From NCBI GenBank assembly GCA_905182995.1, contig CAJJDP010000108.1, positions 263,722-327,721 on the forward strand: a DNA stretch of 64,000 nucleotides, given 5' to 3'. The position numbers were made by a program, and so were the translations under genes. Positions within the stretch are counted from its first letter, which is position 1, and each line of letters starts with the position of its first letter. The notes under the pieces are model-generated. The model did not search any database. It saw only the letters and a list, made by a program, of their open reading frames with translations, and was not told the origin of the DNA. This DNA is from Paramecium octaurelia. Lineage: Eukaryota > Ciliophora > Oligohymenophorea > Peniculida > Parameciidae. Shown in pieces: positions 1 through 13,800 of this stretch.

Positions 1-443
1 ATCTTTGATTACAATAGAGAAAAAGATTATTTTTAATGTAACTGCTCATTCTTTCTTTTTGAACTCAAGAGAAATAACTTATTAATTATAAAAATGAAGT
101 GGGGGTTAAAGTTCCTATTAGTATAGGGAAATAATCTATAGGGATGTTTATTTGATATTGTTTGAAATTATAATTTTATCTTAAATCATTGATGCTATAT
201 ATTTGATAGATTAATTGATAGTTATTATTTTCTAATTCTGAAATCATATTAAAAATAGTTAGATATATTTTATATTTAAATCTTAGGATCTTAATTGCTA
301 TCTGTGGCTATCTTGAATCTAAATTACTTGCACTTTCTAATCAAATAAATTGTTATCATTTTTAATTTAATCTAATTAATATAAAGATCTCCTAAATTTA
401 GGATTCTAATTATTTATGATTTCTATTCATAATTATTTTTGAA

Positions 444-650
444 ATGGAAAAGATGATAATCATATTCTTAAATAAAAAGGAAGGACAAATTCTGAAAAGA
501 TTGGGTTAAATAAATAAAATCACACATAAGAACCATTATATATAAGGAGTAGATGAAACATGTGGTTTGAAATTGATGATATGCCAAATTTAGAGGGGTT
601 AGATTAAGTATGAGAAAATTGGGGGAGTCTCTGGGAATTATATTGATTTA
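444..650 (+). CDS. Possible small or 3'-terminal ORF, unrecognised
   Basis: With TAA/TAG read as Gln, an open frame runs from an ATG at 444 to a TGA ending at 650 (about 68 aa, start MEKMIIIFLNKKEG, end SGNYIDL). The stretch 480-650 is richer in G than the surrounding AT-rich DNA, which hints at coding sequence. The frame is closed by TGA at 417, so if this is real it is either a very small gene or the last exon of one. It ends 52 bp before the protease start on the same strand. I recognise no family, and the rest of 1-443 shows nothing clearly coding. Confidence 0.2.
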
Positions 651-702
651 TGAGTAAATTTCAAAAGTGGAATAATTCGTTTTTTTATTATAAATAATTG
701 TT

Positions 703-2236
703 ATGTTGTTGATAACAGCTTTATTCCTTTTAGGAACAGCTAAGCATTTTACAGTAGAGTTAAAAAGTCGTCATACTTAAGAACATTTAATTGAAATCGT
801 AAATTTGTTGTAACATTCACATGCTGAATTGTTGGAGGAAAACAATTATTAGAAGATTGGAAAGGGAGTTGAAGGGGCACTCCAATTTGAGACAGTGATG
901 CTTGAGAAGAATATTTAGAAAAAGAATTTAAAGCATTAGAATCATCATAATAAAAAATAGGAACATCATCATAAGAAAAGAAAAAATACAAACATGGTTG
1001 TAAATGAGTCATTGATGGATGTGATACCTTTAACAGCCGAAGAAAAAGGTTTGTTTGAGGAATCTGGTGCATTAGCTCCAGTTGACATCCATATAGAAGA
1101 ATAAATGGAACATTAAAGTCAAAAGTTATTGACTACAAACAGGAATCAGGATGGATTATATATAGCCGATGTGCCATTGACAAATATAGCTAATACTATG
1201 TTCATTGGTGAATTATAGGTAGGAAGTGCATAGGGAAAAAATTCTTTTGATGTTATTTTTGATACAGGTTCTGCATTGACATGTGTAGCTTCAGAGTAAT
1301 GTAAAGATATCGGATGTTAAAAGAGTAAGAGATATAATAGAGCTGAAAGTCAATCATTCAATGAGATTGGCAAATCAGTGGAGATTGTATTTGGTAGTGG
1401 AACTTTGAAGGGACTGATAAACAGAGAGAGAATAAGAGTAGATGGTCTAGATTTGAAGGATGCATTGTTTATTGAAGTGACTTAATAAATTGGAGATGCA
1501 TTTCATGAGGGTGAATTCGATGGTATTGTGGGATTAGGCTATCCTCATATGACAGGAGTACCCACCTTGTTTGATTACATGATCTAATAGCATAAACTAC
1601 ACTCAAATGTGTTTACATTCCATTTGAATAGAGCAACTGGAAATTCAGGATCATAATTAATCTTTGGTGGAAGTGACGATTCTCAAATCAAAGGAGAATG
1701 GGTGTACCATCATGTTCATGAATAATTCTATTGGTCAATAATGGCAGAATAGATTAAAGTTGGTGATAAGGATACTGGGATTTGTACACATTAGCATAAG
1801 TGTAAGATGGTTGTTGACACTGGAACCACTTTGTTGACAGGACCAACAAAGGATGTGAGAGCCTTGTTGTCGATGATCAGAGTTGAACCGAAATGTCAAA
1901 ATTATCCAACAATGCCAGATATCACATTTGTTATTGATGGACATGATTACATCTTATCACCTAAGGATTACATTCTAACTATCACATGTATTTATAATAA
2001 CTATATCCAATAGAATCAGGAGTTGAAGCACCTTATCATCATTCAGCTATGGATTAGATTGTTGGTTGTGCTGGAACTATCTTTCCTTTAGATTTACCAC
2101 CCAAACAGTATGATTTTATATTAATTGTAGAGGTCCCTTATGGATCTTAGGTGATGTATTTATTACAAAGTACTCTGCTAAGTTCGATAGAGATAAAAAC
2201 AGAGTTGGTTTGGCCTTAAATAAGAATCTTGAATGA
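703..2236 (+). CDS. Pepsin-family (A1) aspartyl protease, secreted or vacuolar
   Basis: The protein is 494 aa after removal of two introns (1988-2013, 26 nt; 2108-2130, 23 nt). It starts with a signal peptide ([15 protein letters not shown]). A His/Lys-rich, probably disordered or propeptide segment follows, with runs such as EHHHKKRKN near residues 70-90. The bilobed protease domain carries both catalytic aspartates: FDTGSA near residue 187 and VDTGTT near 370. The last exons give [11 protein letters not shown] and [19 protein letters not shown], the usual A1 C-terminal lobe ending. Known A1 enzymes are endopeptidases of secretory or lysosomal compartments; a digestive-vacuole role is inference. 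It converges on the Myb-like gene, with 29 bp between stops. Removing the introns restores a frame that is otherwise broken. Confidence 0.93.
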
Positions 2237-2265
2237 AATCATAAAAAAACATATCGAATAATTCA

Positions 2266-3147
2266 TCACTCATTTGTACTAAAATATTATTGAAATGTCT
2301 GCAATGCTTCACTATTGTATATCAATCTGACATCCTCTTTATTAAGTTATTCGAATGCTTGATCCTCATAGCCTCGGTCATCATGTAAACTAAGAGTAGA
2401 CTTCTTCGATGGCAACAGAGTTTCCATCTTATCTCTTTCAGCCTATTCTCCTTGATTATAAGGGGAGATCTTATGAAATATTCTAAATATCGTATCTATG
2501 AAGATGAGACATTCCATCATTGAATGGAATTTGATTGATGCTTGTTCACTCTAATCATCATACTTTGACATTTGACCCCGAGTAGATATCATTTATTCTA
2601 AGTACAATAGGAGTTGAGTGCATTGATCGATTCCTTGACCTAACAAAGTTGGAGGACCTGTTCTCTTCTATCTCTCTTTACCCAATCGAAAGAATGTAAT
2701 CATTATGTCAATATTAAACTGTTTGATTCTTGCTAGATATCTCTTTTTTACTGCCTTGTTTTACACATAAGACTCACTCAATGCAATCAAATATTTAATA
2801 ATGAATTTCATTGTGCATACTTTCAATACACTCGGAGGTCTCTTCTGAAATTAGTCAGACAATTCAAACCAAAATTAATTAGTGTATAAGTCATTCTTCT
2901 TCATTTGTTGAAACATACTATGTTCTTCTGCTTAATTGAATTCAGATCTATTGATGTTACTATCTATGTAATATCTCCATCTGTATTCACACAAAGCAGG
3001 TGTCATTTTGCTGTAAAAGAATATTTTATTCATCTAACTTGAAATTTAAGAAAAATCATTCTGGAAATGCTTTTGCAATTTCAAGAGCAAGTCATCCTCT
3101 TGTGAATTCCACTTCACTTTGTCCAATTGCTATAGTTCAATGTCCAT
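2266..3147 (-). CDS. Myb/SANT-like domain protein
   Basis: A 293-aa intronless frame opening MDIELQQLDKVKWNSQED. The first 55 residues resemble a single Myb/SANT repeat: a first Trp in KWNSQEDDLLLKL and a final CEYRWRYY where the third conserved Trp of the repeat lies. The remainder is helical with basic patches (VKKRYLARIK) and no recognised domain. Myb repeats normally bind DNA or histone tails, so a nuclear regulatory role is likely but inferred from one repeat. It ends 29 bp from the protease stop and starts 71 bp downstream of the channel gene's stop on the same strand. Confidence 0.65.
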
Positions 3148-3218
3148 TAAAAACAAATATTTAGTATTTCATAGTAATATTGTAATTATAATATATGAAA
3201 ATCATTATAATATTTATA

Positions 3219-5380
3219 TCAATCACCTTGAAATTAAATGAAGTTTTTTGATGTAATTTCGTATTTCACGCCTTCAATTATCACATATAGAGGTTGTGTG
3301 TTCCTTGAAGAATTGAACTCATCCAATATCTACTTTAATTAATTGTGCTAAGTCTACTCCTGTCCTTTAAACTAGTAAAATAGCAATAGTAAAACTTACC
3401 TATTGAATATGTTCGCTTAATTATCTAACCTACAATTCATTCACTCTTTATCTCAAGATGTGATCTTTCTCAAAAAGTTCCTAAGTCTTAGGTTAAGTCA
3501 TCGTAGCCATTACTCCCACCAACATATTCATTAAAAAGAATCCAATAAAAATGGTCAAAAACAAAAAGTAAAAGACATAAATAGCTTGATGTCGTATCAC
3601 TATCCTAGCTACATCTCCCCAACTATCAAAGGTCACTACTTACAACATGAACAAATAAGATTGAGTCAGAGAATCAAATAAGGGGTAACCCACATCTACT
3701 TTAATGAATTAGTGACCAATCAAAGCCATAGTAAAGAGTAGGCCTCCTACAAAAATGATAATATGGCTGACTCCAGGCAACACTTCAACAAATTTGAACA
3801 GCAACTTTTGCACATAGAGTATGGCCAGTACTATAAGCACTCTCAGCATTGGCCCAAATCTTATGTCTTAATAAATGGATAATGATATTATGTCCACGAT
3901 TGTTGCTGCTGGACCTGCAATCAACAAGATTATTACGACATATAATCTGACTGAATATTCTTCATTTCTTATTTAGGTTTCATCTTGAAGTTTCTCCTCA
4001 AACTGGCTTTTTTATTCGTTGATAAACTATCTGAATTACATTATCTTCTAGTAACATAAAATGCAGAAATATATGCCAAAGATATTCTCTATCACGATCA
4101 AGGCATAGTTAATTTAACGTAAATTACTAAATAATTACACCATTGATAGCAGTATTTGTAATGAAATGTATAGGTAAATTGAGACTTCTGATTCATTCAA
4201 TCCCCAAGATTTACGATTTAATTAATAAGGAGTCTGATCCATATCTAATAATTTCAAAGCATCTCTTATTTCTATTGAATGTCTGTACTCTAAATTCAAG
4301 TCCTAGTTTAGGACATCGTCATGTTAAAAGTCATATTCAAAGTTTCTTCTCAAAGTAGGATTTGAATAATAACTAACAAATGCTCCCAATAATAAATTGA
4401 TAAAATAGAAAAACATGAACAAAATGAAAAACAGGAAAAATATGCTCCAAGCTTATCCGTAATATTTTGAAACCGATTGATTAACTTACAGGTTCCAACT
4501 GTCTAGTGTCAATACCTAAAACATAGACAGCATTGACTTGAAAATGTTTCTAAAAAACTTGGGACTAATTTCTTAGAAAATAGCATAAGCTATATAACTA
4601 TAAACATAATATGTTAGAAGAAGAGCAAAGTTGATGTATCTAGATACATATAGAATGTAAAATACATCCTTGATCAATAATCTAAAATTAATCAAAGTCT
4701 CACCTTATTTTTTCTAAACAGAATATACGCAATAGTAACATAATATCAGAGATAGTTATGGCAACTTCCACGGTTACGATTGCAAAGTAAACATTTAGTA
4801 TTAGACTCAGAGGACCGCTGATGATATCAATTATCATAAATCCGATACCTAATTAGTCATGTTTATACCATAATAATGTCTGTTCAAATATAATTTGTTT
4901 ATGAATTTATATTTAATGAGAAAATCGATTGTAATTAAAAAGCTGAGGATAAAGTTGATGATTCTGAATCTCATGTCGACTTCATCTTGTTTTCCACAGA
5001 AAAAAATGAAATTCACAAAAATCATTATGCCAATGCAAGATGAAATGATCTCGCTTGTTTGCAAATAGAACCTTCTAACAGAGAACACCCATCCATCCCC
5101 CTTTGTTAGGAAGGGAGGAAACAAAGCGATATCTTTCTTAGCAAAAAGTCTAAATGGCATGCAATATATTATTTTATAAATATAATTTTTATGATATTCT
5201 TGAATTCCATCCTTGATTCCTTATGGAAGCAATAACGAGTATTTCATCATATTAGCAAGTATGATCAAATGCATTTTCTATTATGTAATATAAATGAATT
5301 GAGCTGAACTCGTGCTCGGAGAACAACGAGAGGAAGTTCGCAATTATTTTATAATTAATTTGTATTCGTTGAATGCTCAT
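3219..5380 (-). CDS. Two-domain voltage-gated-like cation channel (TPC-like)
   Basis: 688 aa after removing four introns (5212-5236, 4849-4868, 4682-4703, 3372-3399). Two homologous six-helix blocks are visible. Block 1 has several hydrophobic segments, then a re-entrant pore FQVLTLDSWNL near residue 270 and an S6 rich in Phe/Ile/Leu. Block 2 has a pore LQVVTFDSWGD near residue 557, then S6 (IFIGFFLMNMLVGVMA). Two repeats rather than four, and cytosolic termini, fit two-pore channels of endolysosomal membranes; the T-x-D-S-W loops resemble Ca/Na channel filters. The S4 segments carry few Arg/Lys, so voltage sensing may be weak. The start was chosen because it opens the frame joined by the first intron. 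Its start lies 106 bp from the divergent gene at 5487. Confidence 0.8.
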
Positions 5381-5486
5381 AAATAAATTATCTGATCATC
5401 CAAACTCATAAAGTGGGTCATTTGTCCACTTGTCTCCGTAGGCTTATGAGGCCTTGTAAACTTTAGAGTAAATTAAAAAGAATAAT

Positions 5487-6809
5487 ATGCTGCAGCAGAA
5501 TTCCTAAATCGTTAGAAGAGTGTCATCACAATATGTTCAATAGCCTCAAAATAATTATTAGCATTCATCCCATGAAGCTTTGGCATCCCCAATCCATCAG
5601 AGAAAAGAGTCTTAAACCAATTCATCTTTATCGTTCATTAAAGGAGCTTTATAATCTAATCGTACTTATAAGTAGGAGACGGAGGGGAGTCACAAACCTA
5701 GTTCTCAAACAGAAAGGCAGATTAGTTAGCAATAAACTTTGGGAAAATCAGATGAGCCCACTCCATTCTTTAGAGACACTTTATCAAGTGATCGCAATAA
5801 ATGCAATTAGACTAGCTTAAGCCAATATTTGGCTAAACACCAATTTCAATAGCAATTCAAATATATCAATGAAGAATTATAAGCATTTAAATAATAGGTC
5901 GAAAATGATGTGTTGATTGAAACTGTCATCACTAAATTTGAATCCCCTAAGGATATTTCCGAAAATAGTCAGTTGCTTGTAGATCAATCATAAAAGGAGA
6001 ATTTGTCTCCTACAACTAAATTGATGATGAAAAAGAAATTGATCTTAAATCAGATCCTCTCTCTCGACAATCAGATTAAGATCATGGAAGATGAAGAGAC
6101 TAAAATTGCTCTTGATCCTTAGAAATCAAAGAAAAAACAAAATATTAGCCTGTCCTCTTAAAATCAACAAATTGTTGAAAGTCTTTATGAAAGAGCATAA
6201 AAAAAGCAATCTAATTTTAAAAAACTTTTTGAAGAAACTTAAATTCATAAGAATCAAGAAGAATTGAAAGAATGCACGTTCATTCCGAAGATAAATAAGC
6301 AAAACATATCAGGCAAGTTTATGGAACGCTTGGATGATTGGGTCAAGAGGAAAAATCAAAAGATAACTTAATAGTAGGAACAAAGCTAAGAAAGAATCAT
6401 GAGAGAGTGTACCTTTAGTCCTTTAAATAAGCAATTATGCAAGACCAATCTTAATCATACTGCAGTTTATTACAGAAATCAAGAGTGGTAGAATAGATTG
6501 AATATTAAGAAATAAAAATTAAAAGCTTAAAATTCACTTATTTAAATGAGTGCCAAGAAGGAGTAGAATACTCCCAAGAAAATAAACAAGAGATCTAGTT
6601 CCTCATAATATCAGATTGATCTTGCCAAGATACTGCAATCAACAAACTCATAGAATACAACCAAAAGGGTAAAACATTAGTCTCCTTTCCATACCGAAAT
6701 TCAGAGTGGGATTCTTAATGCATCTAACAAAAAAATTGAAAACATTGATATGAAGTATTTGCAATTATGTGAAATAGCCAATAGAATTAAAGCCAAATCT
6801 AAATGCTGA
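5487..6809 (+). CDS. Gln-rich coiled-coil protein with repeated E-C-T-F-x-P motif
   Basis: 440 aa, no introns, starting MLQQNSQIVRRVSS. The N-terminal 130 residues are Ser/Gln-rich and look disordered. The middle is charged and probably coiled coil. Two copies of a motif, KECTFIPKINKQ and RECTFSPLNKQL, flank the segment KFMERLDDWVKRKNQ. Proteins with this E/K-C-T-F-x-P-x-x-N pattern are common in ciliates and other protists, but I know no established function. The C-terminal third is basic and Ser-rich. It converges on the next gene with 32 bp between stops. Confidence 0.7.
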
Positions 6810-6841
6810 TTTTTAACTTTTATATAATATATATATCATTA

Positions 6842-7659
6842 TCAATAATTTAATGGAATCACTCTAGGAAGCTAGGGCCTTACTATTTACTACATTTCAA
6901 TTTCATCTGTTTGTTTTTTGATTTTTAAGTTGATCATTACCATAATAATTATACACACAACCAAACAAATGGCTCCAAAGATTATCATATTTAGAGGATC
7001 GTAGTTATCTGGCAGGGTTATTTCTATTTAGAGAATTTGTTTATACATTTATGATTAACTTGAACCAAGGGATCCTTTACATGTCTTAAATAGATCTAGA
7101 TCTATTTGGTTCTCTCCTTGCTGTATTGGGCCAATTGCTAATTTTCATAACAACCACTCAATATTTCATTTTTATCGAAAACCAAGCAAACTGAACTTAA
7201 CTACTAGAAGCAATCTTCCAGACATTCTCCAATTACCAACTTACGGTAGGGAATACTTACGCAATTGGATCCACAGAAAGTTTCTTTGTTAGCTATTGAA
7301 TTAATGAGATGAGGCCATTAAAGTTCTAAAAATTTGGAATGCATTATTTGATGTTCTGGTTAAGGCATCTCTACTGAGAATGCTTGTATCTCGTATGAAA
7401 ATTAATTGAACTTCTCGTTGGTTTTGATTAGTTATAATTAGTGTATTGTATTCTTGGTTTTTACATACATTTGATCTTAAAAGGTTCCAAGATTAATTGA
7501 ACTCAATTCTGATAAAGACTTCATTATTTTCACTAATATTAAAATGATTCTAATACTATTTTGTTCATTTAAAGCGTTAGATAAAATCATAAGAAAAGAG
7601 ATTGTCATAAATAAAGTGCCAAAAAAGCCGAACGAATAAAAAAAGAAGGCCTTTTTCAA
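6842..7659 (-). CDS. Two-segment membrane protein, unrecognised
   Basis: 264 aa after removal of one intron (7024-7046, 23 nt). The N-terminus (MKKAFFFYSFGFFGTLFMTI) is a signal anchor. A roughly 150-aa probably extracytoplasmic region follows, with several cysteines (FCGSNC, ECLEDC, SVCLV). Near the C-terminus there is a second hydrophobic segment (IIFGAICLVVCIIIMVMINL) followed by a short basic-acidic tail. The intron is required to connect the tail to the ectodomain. A further 24-nt segment (7539-7562 region) has good splice borders and is a multiple of three with no in-frame stop; if it is an intron the protein is 256 aa. I recognise no family. Confidence 0.7.
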
Positions 7660-7843
7660 TCCGCCATCTAAAATATGAGCATATTTGCATACTTTTCACA
7701 ACTCCAAAGAGATCTAATTTATTTATTTATTCCATTTTAGAATTGGCTTGATAAAAAATTAATTATATTAATAAAAAAATGGGGAAGGCATTTTAGACAA
7801 TAAAGTATGTGATATTTAATATTAATAATAATTCTTATATTAC

Positions 7844-10800
7844 TCACTTAAATTCAAAAGTACACATTTCACAAAAGTGGTTTGAATTTGATTGCAAGTA
7901 TGTACAAACTGGACATTGCATATTGTCATCATTTTTGGATCCTGTGTCTGGCTTAAGATTAGGCATGAACACTTACACTTCTTCATCGATTCTCACTCTA
8001 AAATACATGCAAATCTTTACTGTTTTTTAGGTTGCTATTATGGAGCAGAGTTGCTTTATTCATTGAAATGAATGTCCATCGTTTCTATAAAGAGTCCCCA
8101 ATCCATCGAAGGAATTGTCTTCATAATGGTTGTCAAGTATACAGTACTATGAGGAGGAACAACCTTGCAAATTTTAGCCGGGTGTCTATCATTCATTACA
8201 ATATACTACCTAAAATTAACCATAAAATCTGGATCAAGAGTAATCTAATAAGTTATATGCAGAGTTTGATTTGTAGTATTATTCAGCATGAATCTCTTCA
8301 GCATGGGGGCTATTTGAATTTCAATATCACAATGCATCAGTTATTGGGGTGTCTCTCCGAATTATCTAAAGTAATATGTACATTACTTACACAAGAGGAA
8401 TAGTAGTTGGGACATCAGCCTACTTGTTTGCATCTGAGATATGCTCTAATTCCATCGAGAACTACGACAATTAAGTCATCGATTCTTGTTCGGCCTTACT
8501 TTACTCAGAGGTCTTATTGAGGTCTGTACCAAAATCAATTCCATCTATAACGTCCTTCTTTTTTGGGAGTGGAGGGGGTTTTGGAATGGTGAAAGATCCT
8601 TACTGTTGAATCAGGTGATGGACATTCGAAGAAGGATCTACTTTGGCAGATTACAAATAAATGTTATCATACAATATTGTCATAGGGAAGACACTATTGG
8701 TTGTCAAAGTAGGTTTAGATTCAGCAAAATAGACTGTGGATTCATAACACTCTAAGATGACTCCATCAACTTGGACAACACTTGAAATCAATTCTGTCTG
8801 TATTACATTGCCTATGATGTAGATGGGTTGAATAGATTCATATAATCCAATTTCTGTTATTTAAGAATAGTTGCTTTTAAATTGCTACCAAAACTATAAG
8901 GTTTCTTCAACTTCCTTTTGTTTATTGAAAAATATGGTTGTTGCTATGACAGGGTATTTTTTACAATCATCTAAAAATTCATTCAGGAATCCTTCAAACC
9001 AATCTGTGTATTTGGAGTATAAATAACATGGAGGTGGCAGATTAACTAAGTATGAAAATACTGATTTGTTCGCATTGGCAGCAGCCAGAGTCATTTTCAT
9101 CATTTATATAGCCACATTTTAAAATCGTTTTTGATTCTCAAATAATAAGTTCAGGATTGAAAGATTATCATTTTGAGAGCCTATGTGAGATTAATAGAGT
9201 ATGCTTTGATATGATAAATTGGTTGAACAACCTGTGGTGTACTTGTCTTAATAATTAGGCTCTGGGAAACCAAACAACCATTCAATGCGTTCTTGTTGAT
9301 AAGAGTCGTAAATGTTAAGCAGATTGTAGGCTAAACCTAAGTATTAACCCACAGATTCATAGTTCGCTTTGTTAATTTCTTCTAACAATACTTCAATTAT
9401 AGATCGGGATAGAGGTTCATTGTTGAATACCATTCTTTAGATGATCAATTTAACTGTTTCAAAATCCTGGCATTCAGTTAAAGCTCGTTTATAGAAGATT
9501 TAAGTTTGAAGACAAAGAGTATCATTTTTTGATAAAACATAATGTTGGTCTTACAATAAATATTGTATGCATTAGAAAAGTTAGGAATAGAATGGCACAA
9601 CCATCTTACTGGCCATTGTTATTTTTTTCTCAGAAATAAATTCATAAAACTAAGTTTTTTATAATCCTTAAGGAGATTGCTTCTCCATAAAGAAATCAGC
9701 AAATATGGAAACCAACTCTATTTGACTTGCAAATTTGACATTGATAACTGAGGATTTGACAAAATCCCTCCAAAAGGTGAAATAATAAATAAATTTAGTT
9801 GGATTTTTGGCAACATCATTTTATAGTTTCTGTATTAAATCTAATAAGAATCTCATCACAATTTGATCACAACTTACTGTGCTATTGTCTGGCTATAGAA
9901 CTGATAATAACTCAGTGTTTAATGAAAGAGCATGGATGTAAGTGATAACATTTATAAAATGCAACAGAATTTGCTATATTGCCTATCTTATATTGTAATC
10001 AGGAGCACACAACAATACATTAAATACTCGTTATGAACGATTTACTATCATATTTTGAAAAACCTAAAACGCATTAGTTGGTATAATATTGATGAGATTC
10101 ATAATAATGAGGACATAATTTTTAATAGTGGAATGATCAGATGACCTCGCAATCAATTCTATTGTTATATAAGTCATATTCGATAACAATTAATAGATCT
10201 TTTCTTATCCCTATATGTCCTAATAGTTAGTGTAAATGCCAAAGTACTAAGGCACTTATTCTGGATTTGTGATTAGGATGTAGTCCTCAGGGTATGGAAA
10301 AGCTTCTCCAATTTCTTTAACAAATCTAAAGAATTCCTCACTGTAAATATGTCTCTCCATCATAAACCTGTGATTATCATGCCAAATCTCCTGATACAAA
10401 GAGTCTGGGATGTGTTGTTAAGTCATTGTCTTGTAATCTAGTTTATATGTAAGGTCTTAATTGTTCTCCTCTTAAATGACACTATCAAATTTCTGCATGA
10501 TCTCCTGTTTTTATTGTAGATCAGCGAATTTCAATTCAACCTACTCTTTCTGTATTCTCTCGTATACTAAAATGTATGCATTAGTGCTGCTGCTAGACTC
10601 TTGAAAGTCTTGGCTATCTTCCGTATCTTTGCCTCCATAACATTCATGTGGTAATCTTTTAACATCGAAATCCTCAATCACAGAGTCATTGAATTTCAAC
10701 CACTTCTCATCCTTGGTATTAATCAAACTATAATAGTGTCCATATTAAGCAGTTCCTTTGTGAACCACTACGCCTTTCAATTTGTATTAATAATATGATT

Positions 10801-13800
10801 ATTATTTAATGTCAGAGTTAAGCAATCCTTCTCGTGTATACTATTATAGATTGAGATTGTGTGGGAATTCCAACCGAGTGCTTAATTTTTCATTCATGAA
10901 GATATCCAAATTGAACACAATTCTTTGGATATGTACTATCAACACATTTGGTAAGGTTTGTAAGCATTGTCGTTTGATGAGGTCATTCTTTTGCTTGCAT
11001 TACTCGCAATAGTAATCTTTGATGACCTCTCCATTTATCATACTTTCAAAGGATTCATGAATTGATTTAACTCCTTTTACTTTCACTGAAAGAGTATAAA
11101 AAAGATCAAATTTTTCTCTCATATTTTTGCACCCGTTACATATCATTTAACTGCAAGTCTAACCGCCATAAATAGACTCTATAAATTGTTACCACCCTTT
11201 GTTCTTTAGTTAATTATCTAAACGATCAAAAAATTGATTTAAGAATTCTTAAGCATCCTATTGTAAAGAGACATTAACAGGTTGATTATCATAATCCTTA
11301 AAGGAATAGCAAAAGAATTGAGGATTGACATCAGGTCTTTCACTCAATTCCAAATAAGCTAATAATCTCTGGAATTGATGAATTGAGTTGTCGTCTATCT
11401 GATATTCTAGACCCTAATTATCTTTGTATTGAACCACTTTGTTCTCAACACCATCTTCAGCTCTCAACATGCTGTATCTGAATTCTGGAGTCATGAAGAA
11501 TTACTACATCATTGCATTCATGTAACAAATACATCCCAAATTACGAATGCCCACAAAACCATGGTATGTTTTTGGATTTAATTTTATATCAAATCCACTG
11601 AATATAATGGTCTGGTATATTATTGTATTTAAATCCAACATCTCTGGATTGTAATTCTACTTTAAATACAATATTATGATTCTATAAACAATCTTCCTGC
11701 TCTCTGGAGATTTGCTCTTAACATAATCTGGAGTGTATTACTTCTAGGGGGTAAGTTAAAACGTATTTAAATGGAAGCAAAACAAATGAACCTGGTATAA
11801 GTACATGATCAATTATTGTGTCAATATACTTTAATCCACAATACTCAAACTTTCTAAAATTGACAACAGACCTGTAAGAGTTTTATCAGATGTCAGCCCA
11901 ATTCTCGACTCTGTTGGTTCATACTCCTTTAGTTGTGCTATGATATTTTCTGCAAATTATTAATCGCTATATTTTGATTCCTGAATCAACTTAGCAAGTA
12001 AATCAAAATAGGATTACGAATCCTTGTTTTCGTTTTAGGGAAACAATTCAATCAATATGTTGATTAAAATCCTTCCCAACTTATTCTAACATTTGAATAT
12101 CAAGTACAAAGAATTTCCTGCAAACTTCCTTATTAATAACTACTTGGGAGCATACAGTAACTATTCATAACGCTATTTAATTGTTTGGATGGATGAAACA
12201 AAGTAATCTAAACAATTTCCCAAGTTATACCCTACGATTGTAGTGATTAAAATTAAAATAAACTCAATGATGAATCTATCTTCAGTTATATCCACTTACA
12301 TATTTACTATGCATTTTAATAAATCAACATAATCTAGTTGGATATCTAACCCATTCATAAACTTGACTAATTCTAAGAATTCTTCAGTCTCCTTCACTCT
12401 TAATAAAGGTTTATTGTCAGAAGAAGATGGATAAGTGCCATCAATCAATTGGGCAATAGTATCAAATGTAGCTTAAATTGGTTACTTGACATGTTGCTGA
12501 ATTTGGTAGATGTTATTGAAAATAGGTTGGAATTAAGCAGATATGTGTCTGCAGAGAATATTCAAGATCAAACATTATGCCAATTTGACGATTTTAATAT
12601 TTTCTTATCCTAAGTTGTTTAAAATGAATTGTAATTATTTGAATCCTCCATAATTAACAAAGTTTCTACAATATTGTTCAGTGTATAAAAGATGTTCGAT
12701 AATTTTGATTGAATATATTAATTGATAAGACCTATCCTTTGTGAAATCTTCAAAGTTAAGTATGCGTTATTTGGCTGCTTCAAAAACAGGCAATGAACAC
12801 AATAACTTCCAACATTCTTAAGCGATCTAATCACTTTAATTAATGAAGTGGAACATCAATCTATAGAATCTTTCATTGTGAGCCAGTTGATAACGAGGCA
12901 ATTTCTGTTCATCAATGTCCACTTCATCATTATCTATCAATGTTAGATCATTCTTATAACCAAATGAATGCAAGTTCTTCCACACTATTGATGAAATCTT
13001 TTATTGAATGCAACAATCTTCATAAAATGAAATAAAATTGTCCACTGTTAAATATCCTTTCTGTTCGCCATACAAGTCCCACACTTCTTTGATTTTCTTT
13101 CCATCTTTAAAACTCTCATCATTTGCAGCCTTCACTCCAAAACTAGACAATTGTTCTGAACTCATCATGCCATCTGTTGAGTACAACTCAAACAGCTTAT
13201 GCAAGACTTGAATAAATTTGGGTGTTAATTTGTTATCCTCAACCAAAGGCAATTAAGGTATTGGCTTTGTCTTTCTTTTGTACACATTTATCACTTCACT
13301 CTTTCTAACATTCATCTGTTTCAATGTCTTACCATTATCTGTATCCTACACTGTAACTCCATTCCTTACTAATTTCACCTACTCCCAATTAGTTTATAGT
13401 TCTTTCGCTATCACTCTTCTCAATTCAAACATAGTCATCCTAGAATACACTTTTATTGTTATTCTATTACTAGGAGCTCCATCTCCCATGTCATTTATAA
13501 TGTTGATGCTAAATCCGTCTCCTTTCACCAATCCATCCAATGAAAGCAAGGATCCAACGCCTTTAGTCTCAGTTTCATTCAATAAATTTCTCAGAACATC
13601 TAAGCATTTAAGTATTGTCTATTCATTTGCACAATCCATCTTATCCAAGATCCTCTCTATGAATTGTTCTTATTGTGATAAATTCAATTTCACCAACAAT
13701 TAAACTGCTTTATCCAATTGAGAATTAAACACTATATGCCATAAATATTCAATTCCTATAATTTAATTCACATCCACTAATAGAGTCATTTCTAATTGTT

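Noticed and set aside
1-443. Possible gene or CRISPR-like repeat at the window start
   Set aside because: Only short AT-rich frames, no regular repeat spacing and no intron-joined frame.
8032-8755. Plus-strand ORFs of 123 and 89 aa
   Set aside because: They are shadows of the 3' end of the minus-strand deubiquitinase, which reads as a clean protein there once the introns at 8366 and 7998 are removed.
13278-13703. 141-aa plus-strand ORF with hydrophobic stretches
   Set aside because: Antisense shadow of the ubiquitin-like region of the deubiquitinase.
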